Assembly (NCBI GenBank): GCA_015499995.1
Contig: JADNRV010000206.1
Coordinates: forward strand, 22,868-86,867
DNA: 64,000 bases
From: Flammula alnicola
Lineage: Eukaryota; Basidiomycota; Agaricomycetes; Agaricales; Strophariaceae
Reading direction: 5' to 3'
Shown here: one piece after another, positions 32,900-43,253 of the stretch
How positions within the stretch are numbered: the first letter of the stretch is position 1
Layout of the letters: the number at the start of each line of letters is the position of its first letter
Translations under genes and position numbers: made by a program
Notes under the pieces: generated by a model
What the model was told of the DNA's origin: nothing
Databases searched by the model: none
Seen by the model: the letters and a program-made list of their open reading frames with translations, nothing else

Positions 32900-33626
32900 C
32901 AGTCCTTTGCATAATTTTGTGAAAGTCGAAACATTTTGAAATAATCACGTGCTGATGGTGCCTCAGCCAAATATTCCCGGCACCAGCCGGCACCGACCGG
33001 CACCGATCGGCGGTTATGTCTGCTCGGTTTCCCATCTGCAACCCTCTGTACTACAGTACTCCGTCTACTCTGTCCATTGCCCATTCTGCTAGGTTCTGCT
33101 ACCTTATAAGTTCTAAGCCCTCACTATGAAATGGATTTTGATTATTTTATTATATGAAGCTATGGGCCAACAATCAAGATTTAACGTTATAACTCTCAAG
33201 GACCACTCGATGGGTCGTTGGCACCTGAACTGCCCACTTTGTATATGGTGCTGCTGTAAGGTAAAAGAAATCGCAGAACAAAGAATTTCTTGGGGAGTTT
33301 TAAATTGTCCCCTATGTAGTGTCGCAGGCCAATACCTGTGGATCCTACAGTCTACTGAACGATATGGTTCTAAATCCTCGATGACTGCCCATCTGCTTCA
33401 ATAATTTAAACAACACACCCATTCCAGCCTAACCACACTCCAATTGCCAGCACAAGTTCATACAAATTCTCCAAGGCTCTAGCACAGTGGCGAGCGCGCA
33501 AGGATAGCCCAAGTAGTATCTACCAAGTATCTGCCGATGCGTTGCCGATGATGTTTGGCTGAGGCACCATCGGCACGTGATCATTTCAAAACTGTTTCGA
33601 TTTTCACAAAATTATGCAAAGGACTG
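32900..33626. mobile_element. Tc1/mariner-type miniature inverted-repeat element (727 bp) with TA target duplication
   Basis: The left arm (32900-32979) starts CAGTCCTTTGCATAATTTTG. The right arm (33547-33626) is its reverse complement over about 80 bp with a few mismatches and one gap. The element is flanked by TA on both sides (32898-32899 and 33627-33628). Terminal CAGT and a TA duplication are the marks of Tc1/mariner transposons. A 92-residue frame (33126-33404) lies inside but does not resemble a transposase, so the element looks non-autonomous. Confidence 0.88.
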
Positions 33627-36381
33627 TAAACGTTGCTTTAATCGCTGGATTTGGACTAGCCATAAATGATAAGTTATATAACTCACCGGCACCCCTTAGG
33701 ATTCCGTGTAGCTCGGGATGCAGGGACGGTAGTCAATAGCACAACATTTGAAACTCATCCAGGGACGCTGAGCATCGAGCGCAGCATACCAAATTAGGAT
33801 ACCGCGCCCGCCCACCTCTAGAGCTGGATGAGTCATGGTGCACAAATTGCACAGAGTGAGAGTGTCTGTAAGTTTACGTTGAATCACTCATTGAGGTTTG
33901 TTACAAAAGCTGGTTGTGCCCGCTCACCAATTAGAACGGTATGTACATCGTAGTGACCGTCGCCGCGTCGACTTGGGCTCGCCGCTCGATCCGTTTCCGA
34001 GGACCCTGCAATTTAAATGAATCATAATTATCGCAGTTGCGGGTGCGGACTCAGGGGCGCAGGTTTCATCTGAGACTGCGACACTGAAGAAGACAAACGT
34101 GCCAAAGCCTCAGTATGCTGAGTATGCGGAGAGTAAAAGGGCAAAGTTACATACCTGGGCTACAGAGCGATAAGGACCCGGAGAGATAAGGACGGCTGAG
34201 AAAGACGCAAATAAAGCTGTAAAAAGTCCGAGCGCTCCACCCCGGAGCCCCGCATGACGGCTGGCTGGCGTTTGGTATTCCGAGCAGTGCATATCCTGTA
34301 GCTTGGATGTTTCAGTTTGAACGCCGAGTCGTCTCGAAGGTGGAATATGTGAATCGAGTCGTCGGAGAATACGGCAAGCACAAGCATGAGTTTGAGCAGA
34401 CACGACCCGGCCAGATGCTAGCGAGGAGAAAGTATACGTACTCGCAGGGTTAATCACGGCCGCTTGTAGCCCTCCAAATCTAGTACGCAAAGCAGAGCTT
34501 TCTGTGAACCCTCGAACTGCATCGCCGAAGGCGAGCGTTCGCTTCATTCCTCTACGTGTAGCTCGCTGGTTTCTTGTAGTAGAGAATCACCCGACCTTGA
34601 CAGAACCCCGACGAGTCCGACCTCATTAAGTAGAAGCTAGATTCACGAGCACAGGAGCAATATGCCGCATCCGCAACAAGCAATAAGTACAAGTAGAAGT
34701 GCGCTGAAGATAAGATCCCATGCATGTGCATGCGCAATCTGCCCCGAACGAGCTTAAGTAGCAGTGGAAGATCCTCCGAGAGTCCCGAGATTGTACACAA
34801 GGCAAGGAAAGAAGCGACTACTACCGAAGACGAGTCCACGACGACGCCGACGTCTCCAAGTGTCCAAGATTGGTAAAAGGAAGGCGGGAGTCTGCCTCAT
34901 GTTCGTCCGTGCAACAAGCGCGAGATCTGGGCAAGCTGCTCTAGCGGTGGATGGTAGTGGTAACTGGTAAAGCGTTAACGCGTTAACAGCTACGAGCGCT
35001 TTGCTTGATCACGGCCGAAAAACCACAAAATCTAAAAATAGATTTCGGTGAAGGAGTCCACTGACTTTTTTTTATACATCACAGTAAAGTTATTTAACGT
35101 TCAAACTAAACCTTATTTTCTGGCTACGGGTAAAGAGTCGACTCTGAACGAGAGGGTGTCCACAAATTTTACGACATCCCGACCAAGGCTGCTGAGTAAA
35201 GAGGTTTCGAGTCCCCGGGCACTAGCCCGACCATGGCCACTCTGATTAAGCACCAAAGGCTTTGGACGAGCGGAAGCCCTTTGGGTTAATGCAAGAAGGA
35301 CTCGTAGATTCTCCAGATTCCTACACTAGATTCATGCAGATTTCAAAGGGTGAAAAAACTCGAGACATCGAGGATCCCTTCGAACTTGGGGCAATTACAA
35401 TTTTTTTTAGCAGCAGCAATTAATATGAGCAGAAGACTCGACTTGAAGGGAGAAGATTCGGACTCTCCTCGAGCTCCTCCCTCTCCTCGTGTATTACCGG
35501 GCGACAAGCTCCAGATCTACGCAGATTATTTATGGATGGGGAGCAGATCCAACTTTTGTAGTATTGGTAATTGCTTGCATCTGCTCGCTCCTCGTGAAAG
35601 AAGCACTGGTGACTCGGAGGATTAACAGACCGTGATGCAAGCAGACATTTTCTGCGGGTACGTCGAATTTTCGAAGCCCGGCTGGGGGCCGATATTTTCA
35701 AAATATCGATGACACAAGTTGAAAGGCATGGAAGGGCGAGCATGTGGTCGTCGGTTTGTCCAGCTTGCCCAGCATATATCCACTGGGTAGAGTACGACAC
35801 GGCCCTAGCGTATAGAGTTGGATTCAAGTTCCAGCTAGCTCCGTGCCGCATCCCGGGACGCGTTATCTATAGCAGATGAGCGCTGAGCAGGTAAGCTAGC
35901 CGCATCCTGCTTGAATGGTAGTAAATCAATTTGAAGAAGGTTGAGTTTTCCAGGAAATACAAGAGCCCCGGTTTATCGAGACGTCCCATCGCGTTTCAGA
36001 ATACGCCGACGCAAAAAACAACGCAAAAAAAAGAAACAAAAAAAAAAACACGCGCGGCGCATATGCGCAACGTGACGATGCCTCGAGGCAAGAGCTCTGA
36101 ATCCACCAGCACGACCAGTCACCGAGACCATTTCAAATTCAACCAGTTGTGGGGTTCGAGTTGACGCGTTGTCGCGTTGACACCCATCCACGTCGCACGT
36201 AACGTCCAACTTACTCTATGGGCGCGCCGTGCCGTGCGTGTGCCAATGTTTCACCAACTTATCATCAAGGCCGCAGCGTGCCAGCGTGCCAGCGTGGGTA
36301 CCGGTATTCAAATTATTCAAAGCTCAAATTGAATTATGAACAGGATACATATTGTTGCATTGTGGTTATTTTTGGTATCGG
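33627..36381. other. Gene-poor stretch with unsupported frames
   Basis: About 2.75 kb. Two longer minus-strand frames (34110-34547, 145 codons; 35420-35851, 143 codons) have ATG or near starts but no recognisable motif, and their composition follows the local DNA. A perfect 14-bp palindrome (GTTAACGCGTTAAC) lies at 34974-34987. An A-rich tract occurs near 36014-36051. Nothing here is supported as a gene. Confidence 0.45.
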
Positions 36382-36998
36382 GACACACAGAGTCTCGAAC
36401 TCCTTAAAGGAATTTCGAAGTTGAAACAACGTTAACTGAGGAAACAAGGGCGGAATCGATCCAGGAGTTGTGGGCGCCTTGCGGCTTTTGCAATCGCGCG
36501 CTGGCACCTCCTTAAAGGAATCATCTATTTACACGAACGAGATTCAGAACAATGGCGTCGGACCCTGGAGGAGTTGTGGGTGCCATACGTGCCTGCGGTG
36601 AGATTAAGAATCAAGGTGAAGGCTTGAAGGCGTTAATACATATGACATACAGTATACGTGAATTCAGAACAATAGAAAGATGGGTGTTGCGACACACAGA
36701 CGCGCCTCGAGTCTCAAACTCCTTAAAGGAATTTCGAAGTTGAAACAACTGAAGCTTGAAGAAACAAGAGCGGAAGCGATTCAGGAGTTGTGGGCGCCTT
36801 GCACTCAGCGCTAGCACCCCCTTATGTAAAGAAATTTAAAGTTTACACAAACGAGATTCAGGACAATGGTGTCGGACCCTGGAGGAGTTGTGGGCGTCAT
36901 ACGTGCCTGCGGTGAGATTTCAAGAAATCAAGGTGAAGGCTTGAAGGCGTACATATGTATGACGTATGAATTTCAGAACAATAGAAAGATGGGTGTTG
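36382..36998. repeat. Two tandem direct copies of a ~310-bp unit
   Basis: Unit one (36382-36690) and unit two (36691-36998) each run from GACACACAG through GAGTCTC.AACTCCTTAAAG, a GGAGTTGTGGGCGCCTTGC block and a short frame starting ATGG.GTCGGACCCTGGAGG, to AGAAAGATGGGTGTTGCGAC. The frame in each copy encodes SDPGGVVG.IRACGEI-type peptides. The copies differ by scattered substitutions and small indels. No gene function is recognised. Confidence 0.85.
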
Positions 36999-37180
36999 CG
37001 ACGGGAAACAATGGCAAAAGACGCGATGATGCTCTCAGGCTTGGAGGGCGGATCAGCGACCTGGACGACGACGACGACACGCGTGCAGGCGTGATGTATG
37101 ATGACGCCAGGCTCGCGTCCGATTGCACGGCGCCTCGAGGCTGGCTAGCTGACTCGACGGCTAGGATTTTTCTTCTTACC

Positions 37181-37207
37181 TTTTTTTTTTTTTGGGGGGG
37201 GGGGGGG
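37181..37207. repeat. T13-G14 homopolymer junction
   Basis: Thirteen T are followed directly by fourteen G. Such tracts are length-unstable and the G run could form a quadruplex. It follows the 310-bp duplication. Confidence 0.9.
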
Positions 37208-38770
37208 ACCGTTGCCATCGTAGACGTCCTGGTAGAGGAAACCAGATATCCTGACTCAGACTCGTATTTATCACGAGCAACTTGAATCATGAACTACATA
37301 CTTACCTACACTACGTACATATATATCTCATCAGAAGCCTGTACATGAACTCGAGAAAGAACTCGAAGGAGCGGGCGGGTTGGTAAGTAGATACGTAGGG
37401 GATCCTTTCGAGAAGTCGAATTCGACGTCGTCGGTGTTTGAGCTGAGATTTGGAGTTGCGTCGAGGATCTGGAAAGGGTAAGCTGTGGTGTGGATTAGGA
37501 AGTAGCCATTGAAGAAGCAGTCGAAGTAGAGAAGAAGTGAAGAAGTGAAGGAAGAGTGAAGATGAAGCGGGAAGGTAGTCGAGTCAGATTAATTCAAGGG
37601 TCGTGTGGTGCTGGTTAATTCAGATCTGACTAGATTGGGGAGATTCAGTATCCACCTCGAGTGTAAGTATGAGCGCTGAGCTGGAAGAATGGCAAGCGCA
37701 TAGCGAGCATTATGAAAATGACGCTCATTCGCAAATGGCTGACTGAGCCTGGCAGCGCAAATTGTTATTGTAACTCCTAATCGTACGCAGCATGGCGTGA
37801 GTTGGGATGATTCTAATTACAGGTGATGAACCTACTCGGATTGTAGGTAGATAGGTACACGCAGTCGTGACTGTAGCGCCATGGACATATCCTGGACATT
37901 CTGACAAGAATGGAGGCAGAAAGTGAGCACTGTCATAACCCAAGAAAACAAACGGTCCGACGGATCCCATTAGGTGCAGCAGGATCCGCCTCGAGGATAG
38001 GTGTAATTTTGGTACCGGTGAATTGTGATGTTGGTTGCGAGGGAGCCTCAAGGATGGGGTCAGGCAGGCAGGCGAGCCGTAAGTTGGCATGGCGGGAAAG
38101 AAATGGAATTCCGAACGATGGAGTCTTACGATGTGTGCGGAATATTATATGTAACGGGTTCCAAGAAATGACTGCACGAGCATGATATTTTATCGGCAAG
38201 CTGGGGAAAAGATCCTCGGAGGCGGACCAGAGTGAGCTATTGTCGTGCCAAGATGGGGGTGGTAGCGAGCGCTGAAAATCGGGTGCGTATGCATACAGGG
38301 GGAATGTCAGCTGTGCAGCCTGGAGGCAGCCAGGAACGGTATGAAGTCAGGAGTGTGCACAAGAGGCGGGGTTGCCGAGAGAGGTCGAGACAAATGAGTC
38401 GGTGAATTGAATATGTAATGGTCCGACGCCATAAATTATTTTGTGACGGGTCGTCGAGTCGGGTCGGAGAATATTACGCGTGAAAAAGTGGATTTCGAGA
38501 CCGACAATTTCGCGTATGGGGGAGTTTGATATTGTGCAAGGGACGAGATCCGCGTGAAAGAATAATTGAAAATGATTAGAAGGTGTGGGAGTTGGTGGCA
38601 GAAAGGGATGGGATGGCGCGGGAGAGATCTGGAAGTGGAGATTACAACCAGAAAAGGGAGATCGCGCTTGCGGGGATAAGTTGAATCTGAGATCTGAAAG
38701 GAACCTTATTCACATATAACAAGCAGTTGTTGTTCTCCTCCCTCCAACGTCCTTCCCTTTGTCTGTCCCC
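37208..38770. other. Long upstream region of the gene at 38771
   Basis: About 1.56 kb without a supported gene. The last 60 bp before the ATG is pyrimidine-rich (CTCCTCCCTCC), as in many fungal core promoters. A TATATATCTC run lies near 37320. The length is consistent with an extended regulatory region, but no site was identified. Confidence 0.4.
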
Positions 38771-40222
38771 ATGTTCCGTACACACTCCCCCTACTCTCCG
38801 TTCTTCACGTCAGGCCTGCTCTCTGCCTCTTCACGGCCACACACTCCCGATGTGCCCCTCAGTCCACGCAGAGGCAGTCTCCCCACAGACGCGACTCGCT
38901 CTAGTGACACCACCGAGGATGTCTCCGCCTTTTACTTTACGCTGCAACCCAGGCGCGACGAGGACCAGTTTCGCTCCTTCCTCTCCCTCGATCTCGCAGA
39001 GTCTCAGTCCATGCGCTCTGCCAGCTTGAAACGCAAAGCCTCTTCCAGCACAAAGGCCCGTTCCACACGCACAGCCTCCACGCCTTTTCGCTTCCCGTAC
39101 GCCACATTTTCATTTTCTCGTGAACCAGCTGACCATGTCCATAGGCGCATCTCGGAAGTGTCTGTGCCTGCACTAGCGCCTGCCGCGCCAGCAAATCTCG
39201 GGCCTACGCCAACTCCCCTGCGCATGCGTTTTTCGCGCGACTCTCTGCGCACCATCCCCTCTCCCAAACCCGCGCCTTCCATAACACTTCCAGAGCTGCC
39301 CAAGGTCGCCCACTCTCCCCCGCGCCTGCCATCCCTCCGGCTCACCTCTTCACTCAACTTCTCACTCGATCTCTCGTCGCCCACCGCCCCTGTCCCTTCT
39401 TCCTCTTCCTTACCACGAACCGTGCCTCAGCTCAAGCTCGACTTGGACCTCCATCACCGCGTCTCCGTCGCCACAAAGGCGTCCTCATCCACCGCCTCCA
39501 CGCGCGTGCGCAGATACAACCGCTCCGAGGCCCTGGCCCGCCTCGAAGGCCGTGTCCGTCCCGACACCGCCCCCCTCATCGCCAGCACCAGCGCCTCCAC
39601 ATCCACTGCCAACAACTTCAGCCCCAACGCCAAACGCAACTTCATGTCCATGAGCGACGACGAAGACTCCGATTCGGACGACGATGCCGACAGGGACAAC
39701 GTCGAGGACGACCTGAGCGATCTCGACAGCCTCGATTTCCCCGACGTGGATCTCTTGGACCCCTTGATGGAGCCGGAGGATATGGTCCTCCCACTACCTT
39801 CGCCTGCGTTTTACCTCGAGGCCCCAAGGTCGGCGCCGTTGCCCCCACGGCCTAGGGAGTCGCCGCCGCCTGTTGCTGGCGCCTTCTTTGGCGTGCATGA
39901 TTCGAACAAGCGTAGTTCTACATTGGACGCGAACTTTACACTCGGAGTTCCAGGCGCGGGAAGCCATTTGCGCCGCCAGCGCACGCGGAAAGGCAAGCTG
40001 TCGCCGAGCGGGAGCGGCAAGGATTGGTTCCCGCTGAAGAGCTTTATCGACCTGCACGCGGATTCGTCTTTTGACGTCCAGCAGCAGCCGGTGAATGAGC
40101 AGGTGCAGCAGGTCTACGGACTTCGTGCCAAACACCACGAGAATAAGTCCTCTCCGTTGACGAGGGATGGCAGGAATAGTTGGACGTGGAGGAGTTTTAT
40201 TGAGGTTGCGAATGTGTCGTAG
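38771..40222 (+). CDS. Ser/Pro-rich intronless protein with acidic cluster and repeated W..SFI motif
   Basis: A single exon of 483 residues begins at ATG 38771 and uses strongly C-ending codons, which sets it apart from the flanking DNA. The N-terminal 270 residues are Ser/Pro/Thr/Arg-rich with many SP and RXXS sites. An acidic cluster (DDEDSDSDDDADRDN) follows at about residues 297-311, then DDLSDLDSLDFPDVDLLDPL. The C-terminus contains two related motifs, WFPLKSFID and, at the very end, WTWRSFIEV. The composition suggests a regulatory, probably phosphorylated and largely disordered protein, but no known domain was recognised. It stands alone in a gene-poor region with long flanks on both sides. 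Confidence 0.7.
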   Translation: MFRTHSPYSPFFTSGLLSASSRPHTPDVPLSPRRGSLPTDATRSSDTTEDVSAFYFTLQPRRDEDQFRSFLSLDLAESQSMRSASLKRKASSSTKARSTRTASTPFRFPYATFSFSREPADHVHRRISEVSVPALAPAAPANLGPTPTPLRMRFSRDSLRTIPSPKPAPSITLPELPKVAHSPPRLPSLRLTSSLNFSLDLSSPTAPVPSSSSLPRTVPQLKLDLDLHHRVSVATKASSSTASTRVRRYNRSEALARLEGRVRPDTAPLIASTSASTSTANNFSPNAKRNFMSMSDDEDSDSDDDADRDNVEDDLSDLDSLDFPDVDLLDPLMEPEDMVLPLPSPAFYLEAPRSAPLPPRPRESPPPVAGAFFGVHDSNKRSSTLDANFTLGVPGAGSHLRRQRTRKGKLSPSGSGKDWFPLKSFIDLHADSSFDVQQQPVNEQVQQVYGLRAKHHENKSSPLTRDGRNSWTWRSFIEVANVS

Positions 40223-41115
40223 GGATGAGGATGAGGGATTCCTCTCGTTTCTCCCTTTGGCATGGCGCGTATGTGCCATATCACTAGCATCACCGCGACG
40301 CCACACATATGCCAGCTCAACACCGACGACGACGGTTCGGCCGTGCGGCCTTCTGGCTATGTCTTGCAACAAGTTTTTTTTTTTTTGCAACCCTAGTCGC
40401 ACAGCACCACTTGCTTGCTCGCATCTCTTGCGCATATATGCACCCAAAACGCATCTTTTGGCTTCGTCTTTCTTTTCTCGTTCAACACATACCCCACCCA
40501 TGACTCCAGTTCCTATTTCGTTCCGTCCTGTCCTGTCGCCTCTTGCTGTAGTTTCTGTGCCATACCTATTCTATGCTCTAGCCTCTTAATTCATCCTCGA
40601 CACACTCCAACACCCACCCATGGACGTCCTGCATTGCAGTTTCTCGATTTCTCTCTCTCTCTCGATGATCTCTGACACATCCACACACATTGTTATACAT
40701 ACAAGTTGCCCCATCCATTGTCCACTAGCATTTTTCTTTCTTTTTCTTTTTGTTCGTTCCATCTTTTCTTTCCTTCCATCCATTCACTTACTCACTCACT
40801 CATTCCTCTGTTCTTGTACACACTCTTCACTCTTGATATCTGATATCCCACATACACCCCAAGATTCCTCACGACTCGCACCCACACTCGAACCGAGTTG
40901 TTTGTTTAAAAAATCTGATTCGCGACGATCAACCACGCTCTTTCAATCAACGCTCTTGTACCATCCCCATTTCCCTAGGCCTCTGCATCTCCCTCTCTCT
41001 CCCCACCCCCCTCTGTTCCATGTTTCGCGTTTCTCTCGAGCTCGTAAATAGTATAATTATAATACGCTCAGTCTGCCTGCCTGCCGGGCTTAACACCGCT
41101 CATTTTCTGGTCTAT
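40223..41115. other. Pyrimidine-rich downstream region
   Basis: About 0.9 kb directly after the stop, very rich in C and T with CTCTCTCT and CACTCACTCACT tracts. It may be a long 3' untranslated region. The frames through it are artefacts of low-complexity sequence. Confidence 0.4.
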
Positions 41116-41708
41116 CTCCTTGTGTACCACCACCACAATTATTATTAAAACCACAACTACAGCTACATCCCCTCTGCGAGTCCATTGGGGCAGCGCTTCT
41201 TTCGTCTCAGTACAATACACCATCTTCTCGCGACGTACTGTGCATTATTGTTATTATTACCCGTATTATACTTGCACCCATGGCCCACTGGCGCCGGCAC
41301 ACCCACGCTCACACTCTTCTTAAACGCGTGGTTTCTCAAATTTGCTCGATGCATAAAAAGAATATAATTATAAAATCTTGTGTTAAAAACTTGATATCGC
41401 TTGATCATAAGTCTCTGTGGAGTCGGCACGCGAATTCCACAAGCGAGAAGCTCTCTCTCCTTGTGTATCACCACAATTATGTAAAACCACAACTACATCC
41501 CCCTCTGCGAGTCCATTGGGGCAACGCTTCTTACCTCGTGATTATTGTTATTATTACCCAATGGCCCACTACGCTCATACTCTTACACGCTGTGGTTTCT
41601 TTTGCTCGATGCATAAAAAGAATATAAAATCTTGTGTTGTGTTAGAAGCTTGATATCCCTTGATCACAAGTCTCTGTGGAGCCAGAACGCGAACAAGTGA
41701 GAAGTCTC
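41116..41708. repeat. Two tandem direct copies of a ~250-340-bp unit
   Basis: Unit one (41116-41456) and unit two (41457-41708) share CTCCTTGTGTA.CACCACAATTAT, CTCTGCGAGTCCATTGGGGCA, TTATTGTTATTATTACCC, GGCCCACT, TTTGCTCGATGCATAAAAAG and AAGTCTCTGTGGAG in the same order. Unit two is about 90 bp shorter through several internal deletions. The repeat is non-coding. Confidence 0.88.
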
Positions 41709-42841
41709 TAGCGACTGTTGTTGAAGGTAACGTTTTCTAATTGTTTGTGCTTGAGCTTGAGCTTTATGTACATAGAGTCGTTGGATGTTCTCTCTCAAGC
41801 TCGGAATTGGATGAACGTGATGAATTTTGCCTTGGCGACCGACCGTGGCCAATTGTCCAGTGTTCTTCTCCCAGTCGAATTTAAATTTAAACCTGCAGTC
41901 AGACGTCATGTTCACTGCGTCAAGGAAAAAAAAAAAAAAAGAAGTCCTCGAAGAGAGCACGCACGCGAGGTGTCGGCCGCCCCGCGTCGACGGGAATTCC
42001 GAAGTTCTGATCGTCGTCCGTCGTCCGTGCTCGTGTGAGGCTCGTGTGGTACGAAACAATAACTTGAAGTAGACTCTATATTCGCGTTTGTACCATTGCA
42101 ACTTGTGTGCATCAGGATAATTCGTATTCTTTTGTGCAAGTGGTAGCCATCACCGACAACTGGCCGCCGAAGTACTCTCTGAGTCCTCTTAACCCAGGAC
42201 CGCTGGTTTGGCACGAGTCCCATAAGGTGCCATACGAGACGCACGGCCTCTAGCCAATTGCGATAAAACTCTAGACGAACAGATGGCATGGGGGCCCACT
42301 CGGCTTCCCGAACCTCCGCCGGGCCCAAACTTACGCCTACGATAAGCTTACACTGGTAGCTTTTAAGTTTGACAATCGACTCGGAACACTGGCAGGCAGA
42401 GCTAAAAAGGAAACGACACAAAAAACGAACATCCAACAGCGCCGTCGATGGGCGTGCGTACGTATGTTATGTAACGTTTTTAAAATAAGCGTTGACTGTG
42501 AATTGGGTTGCTGGAGCTGTCAGAGAACTCAGCGTTGTCGTTGTGGGCGGTATCAAATTGTAAATTCGAACCTTGGATTTGGCATCTTGTCAATGCTGAT
42601 ATATCGGTATGATCTAGAGATGTGACGTGAGTACTTAAGAAGGACTATATAGTGGAAGTGGGAGGGATCCTCGCTCGAGATCGCCGGTGAGGTGATGTCG
42701 GACTCGGACGTGGTTGGGTGCCCACGAGCTCGTCATGATATTATCAGATGGGTGGATGGTTGTGTGCGCCACCAAAACAGCTTCGAATTCTTTCTGAACA
42801 ATGCAGTGTTAAGGATCGGCATGGAACATGAGAAATTTACT
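41709..42841. other. Gene-poor stretch
   Basis: About 1.1 kb with no supported gene. An A14 run with flanking purines lies at 41927-41942. Minus-strand frames through 41664-42436 overlap each other in different frames and show no domain. Confidence 0.4.
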
Positions 42842-43253
42842 GGATGACTTTCCTTAACGTTTAGAACGCGTTATAGATTGGTTATAGATGCAAATTCCTT
42901 TTTTAACGTCTAAATGCCGAAGAGCCGACTCAAAACGTTCGAAATGGGGATGATTTCGCCTCTGAACATGCAAAACGACCTCTTTGTCCTCCCTTTCTAG
43001 TTTCAAAACCTGTTCTAAACGCCACATTTCTATCTCCGCGTCGATTTCTGACATGATAGCCGATGCCTCTTCAGCTTATCGTACCTAATAATTCGGGCAC
43101 TTTTGCGCACCATCGCGTCCCCTAAGTTGTAAATTTACACCAAACTCGTTAAGGTTTTCTAAACTTTCCTTATAGATTTCAAACCCCAAGAAAACCGACA
43201 AAAATATATCTAGGAAAACTTCTGAAGCTGCAGATCGTTAAGGAAAGTCATCC
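42842..43253. mobile_element. 412-bp miniature inverted-repeat element with 18-bp perfect termini
   Basis: The left terminus GGATGACTTTCCTTAACG (42842-42859) is matched exactly in inverted form at 43236-43253. ACT flanks the element on both sides (42839-42841 and 43254-43256), consistent with a 3-bp target duplication as in PIF/Harbinger elements, though not of the usual TWA type. The interior holds a 66-codon minus-strand frame starting MSEIDAEIEMWRLEQ that could be a captured fragment. The superfamily is uncertain. Confidence 0.8.

Noticed and set aside
34110..34547. 145-codon minus-strand frame
   Set aside because: No domain, no splice context and no codon bias; it could be chance in a GC-balanced region.
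34974..34987. Perfect 14-bp palindrome GTTAACGCGTTAAC
   Set aside because: Short, isolated and not linked to a gene start; expected occasionally by chance.
35420..35851. 143-codon minus-strand frame starting with ATG
   Set aside because: No motif or supporting signals; the neighbouring sequence is repeat-like and gene-poor.
39794..40501. 235-codon minus-strand frame opposite the Ser/Pro-rich gene
   Set aside because: It is antisense to a better supported gene with biased codons and is rich in Arg from C-ending sense codons.
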